Assembly (NCBI GenBank): GCA_023427825.1
Contig: JAEZAI010000231.1
Location: 1-5,018, forward strand
Direction of reading: 5' to 3'
Length of the DNA: 5,018 bases
Source: Actinomycetes bacterium
GTDB lineage: Bacteria > Actinomycetota > Acidimicrobiia > Acidimicrobiales > Microtrichaceae
Both the position numbers and the translations under genes were made by a program. How positions within the stretch are numbered: the first letter of the stretch is position 1; each line of letters opens with the position of its first letter. Positions 3,824 to 5,018 of the stretch are shown piece after piece. The notes beneath the pieces were generated by a model that worked only from the letters and a program-made list of their open reading frames with translations, was not told the DNA's origin and ran no database searches.

Positions 3824-4123
3824 ATGGGATGTGGATGCCTCATCGTCCTGGCCTCGGCGCTCTCACCCCGCCTGGCGCTGTTCCTGGTGTGGATCTTCAC
3901 CGACAAGATCCCGGCGGCGTTCGACGGCAACTGGCTCTTCCCCATCCTGGGCTTCTTCCTGCTGCCGTGGACCACGCTGGCGTGGGCGATCGCATGGGCG
4001 AACCCGTTCGACTCGGTGTCCGGGTTCGGCTGGCTGATCGTGATTTTCGCCTTCCTGGTCGACCTCAGCACCCACTTCGGCGCACGGCGAGCCGAGAACG
4101 ACCGTCGTCGCGCCGGCGTCTGA
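3824..4123 (+). CDS. Small conserved-looking membrane protein, 99 aa
   Basis: The protein has three hydrophobic segments: about 4-25 (CLIVLASALSPRLALFLVWIF), 37-58 (WLFPILGFFLLPWTTLAWAIAW) and 67-83 (GFGWLIVIFAFLVDLSTH). A short basic tail follows (RRAENDRRRAG). The pattern SPRLALF-W-FTD, LGFxxLPWTTLAWAI and FLVDL resembles small uncharacterised actinobacterial membrane proteins as I remember them; I know of no function. MGCGC at the very start is not a lipobox because no signal peptide precedes it. The ATG follows a TANNNT box directly and lacks a Shine-Dalgarno. It ends 51 bp before the stop of the convergent dioxygenase gene; that gap has no convincing terminator hairpin. Confidence 0.8.
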   Translation: MGCGCLIVLASALSPRLALFLVWIFTDKIPAAFDGNWLFPILGFFLLPWTTLAWAIAWANPFDSVSGFGWLIVIFAFLVDLSTHFGARRAENDRRRAGV

Positions 4124-4174
4124 CGGCCGCCATCGGCTGACTAGGTCCGCACCTCCGGCGGGCGTCCGACCGAC

Positions 4175-5018
4175 TCAGGCCGGGTCGGGCATCCAGTTGC
4201 CGTGGAACCCGTCCGGCACTCGCTGGGGCAGGTGCACCCGAGCCACGGGACCACCGGTCGGATCGTCCGCCGCGAGGACCACGAGGTCGGTCGTGCCCTC
4301 GGCGCGGTCGGACACGAAGCCCAGGAGCCACGCATCGTCCTCGGTGGTCGAGCCGTCGCGCGGCACGTGCACGAACTCCTGGGCCGCGCTGGTCGGGCCG
4401 AAGTCGACCTCGAGCGTCGTGCCGGCGCCCAGGTCGTGCCACAGCAGCGGCTGGTGGACCCCGCCCGCGATGCGCCCGCCCACGGTCATGCCGTAGCGCA
4501 GGGTCTCGCCGGTGCGGCGCTCGTCGCCGCGCGGGAACTCCTGGCTCCGACCGTCGATCACGTCGACGGTCGTGGTGCCGGTGGCGGGATCCAGCGTCCA
4601 GCGCTCGAGCGTGGACGAGCCCTCGTTCGGACCGAGCCGGTCCGTGTCGAACATGCGCGGCCACACGACCAGGTCGACCGCGACGCGACCGTCGGGCAGG
4701 TCGACGGCGTTCAGCGGGTGGAAGACGTAGCGGCTCGGCACGTCGACCCACCGGACCTGGTCGGCCGTGCCGAGGAGCGGCAGCACGCCCAGGCGTGCCG
4801 GGTACTCGGGATCCCACCGGTACGGGAACGGCACCCCCGTCATGGCCGCGTCGAGGTCGAAGGTGCACGGCAGGTCGAAGATCAGCACCGACGTGGGAGT
4901 GATGGCCGTGTCGTGGACCATCGGCCGGCCGCCGACGGGCACCGTCTCCTCGTGCACGACCTTGCTGCCGTCGTTGACCACGTAGCGCACCGCTTCCTCG
5001 ACCCAGTGGTAGGTGATC
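4175..5018 (-). CDS. Carotenoid-cleavage-type (RPE65/CCD family) dioxygenase, C-terminal part
   Basis: The reverse strand is open from the right edge to TGA at 4177-4175, about 281 codons. The family is a seven-bladed propeller with Fe2+ held by four histidines, cleaving double bonds of carotenoids, apocarotenoids or stilbene-like substrates with O2. Three of the four ligands are visible: the His in MVHDTAIT (about visible residue 35), the His in FHPLNAVD (about 100) and the final His in FHGNWMPDP near the C-terminus. DDAWLLGFV and IFDLPCTFDLD are also typical family sequences. The first His ligand and roughly the first 40% lie outside, as does the promoter. The GTG at 4990 is an internal Val, since the reading frame continues upstream with family-like sequence (YHWVEEAVRYVV). 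Substrate cannot be predicted, and no carotenoid synthesis gene is in view. The gene is convergent with the small membrane protein gene. Confidence 0.92.
   Translation of the reverse strand, partial: ITYHWVEEAVRYVVNDGSKVVHEETVPVGGRPMVHDTAITPTSVLIFDLPCTFDLDAAMTGVPFPYRWDPEYPARLGVLPLLGTADQVRWVDVPSRYVFHPLNAVDLPDGRVAVDLVVWPRMFDTDRLGPNEGSSTLERWTLDPATGTTTVDVIDGRSQEFPRGDERRTGETLRYGMTVGGRIAGGVHQPLLWHDLGAGTTLEVDFGPTSAAQEFVHVPRDGSTTEDDAWLLGFVSDRAEGTTDLVVLAADDPTGGPVARVHLPQRVPDGFHGNWMPDPA

Noticed and set aside
4065..4868. 267-codon minus-strand open frame overlapping the dioxygenase
   Set aside because: It is an out-of-frame shadow rich in Arg and Pro; the neighbouring frame carries the conserved histidine motifs.

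Overview
The window is very GC-rich, with almost every third codon position G or C. Its genes resemble those of high-GC Gram-positive bacteria (Actinomycetota): a CtpE-type P-ATPase, an Rpf-like muralytic lipoprotein with a cysteine pair, an actinobacterial-style acyl-CoA desaturase, and several start codons placed 6-8 nt after a TANNNT -10 hexamer, as in leaderless actinobacterial transcripts. I cannot name the genus. No RNA genes, mobile elements, CRISPR arrays or long repeats were seen.

Layout: (1) 1-495, minus strand: N-terminal third or less of a CtpE-like cation P-type ATPase, running off the left edge. (2) 496-582: compact divergent promoter region with an 8-bp inverted repeat between two -10 elements. 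(3) 583-1305, plus: VIT1/CCC1-family Fe/Mn transporter. (4) 1337-1364: perfect 28-bp palindrome between convergent genes, probably a two-way terminator. (5) 1390-1950, minus: short transglycosylase-like lipoprotein with a canonical EF-hand loop. (6) 1951-2247: 297-bp divergent intergenic region holding a structured leader, a promoter, MtrA-like tandem half-sites and a 22-bp near-perfect palindrome. (7) 2248-3246, plus: membrane acyl-CoA (delta-9 type) desaturase. (8) 3377-3814, plus: unrecognised 145-aa charge-polarised protein. (9) 3824-4123, plus: 99-aa membrane protein whose -10 element includes the previous gene's stop codon. (10) 4175-5018, minus: C-terminal part of a carotenoid-cleavage-type dioxygenase, running off the right edge.

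The genes do not form one operon; orientation changes five times and each gene seems to be its own transcription unit. A common theme is the cell envelope and metals: two divergent metal-ion transporters, a calcium-loop-bearing wall hydrolase, and a lipid desaturase divergent from that hydrolase across a dense regulatory region. I found no clear new multi-gene system. The most interesting parts are the two divergent control regions and the EF-hand lipoprotein.
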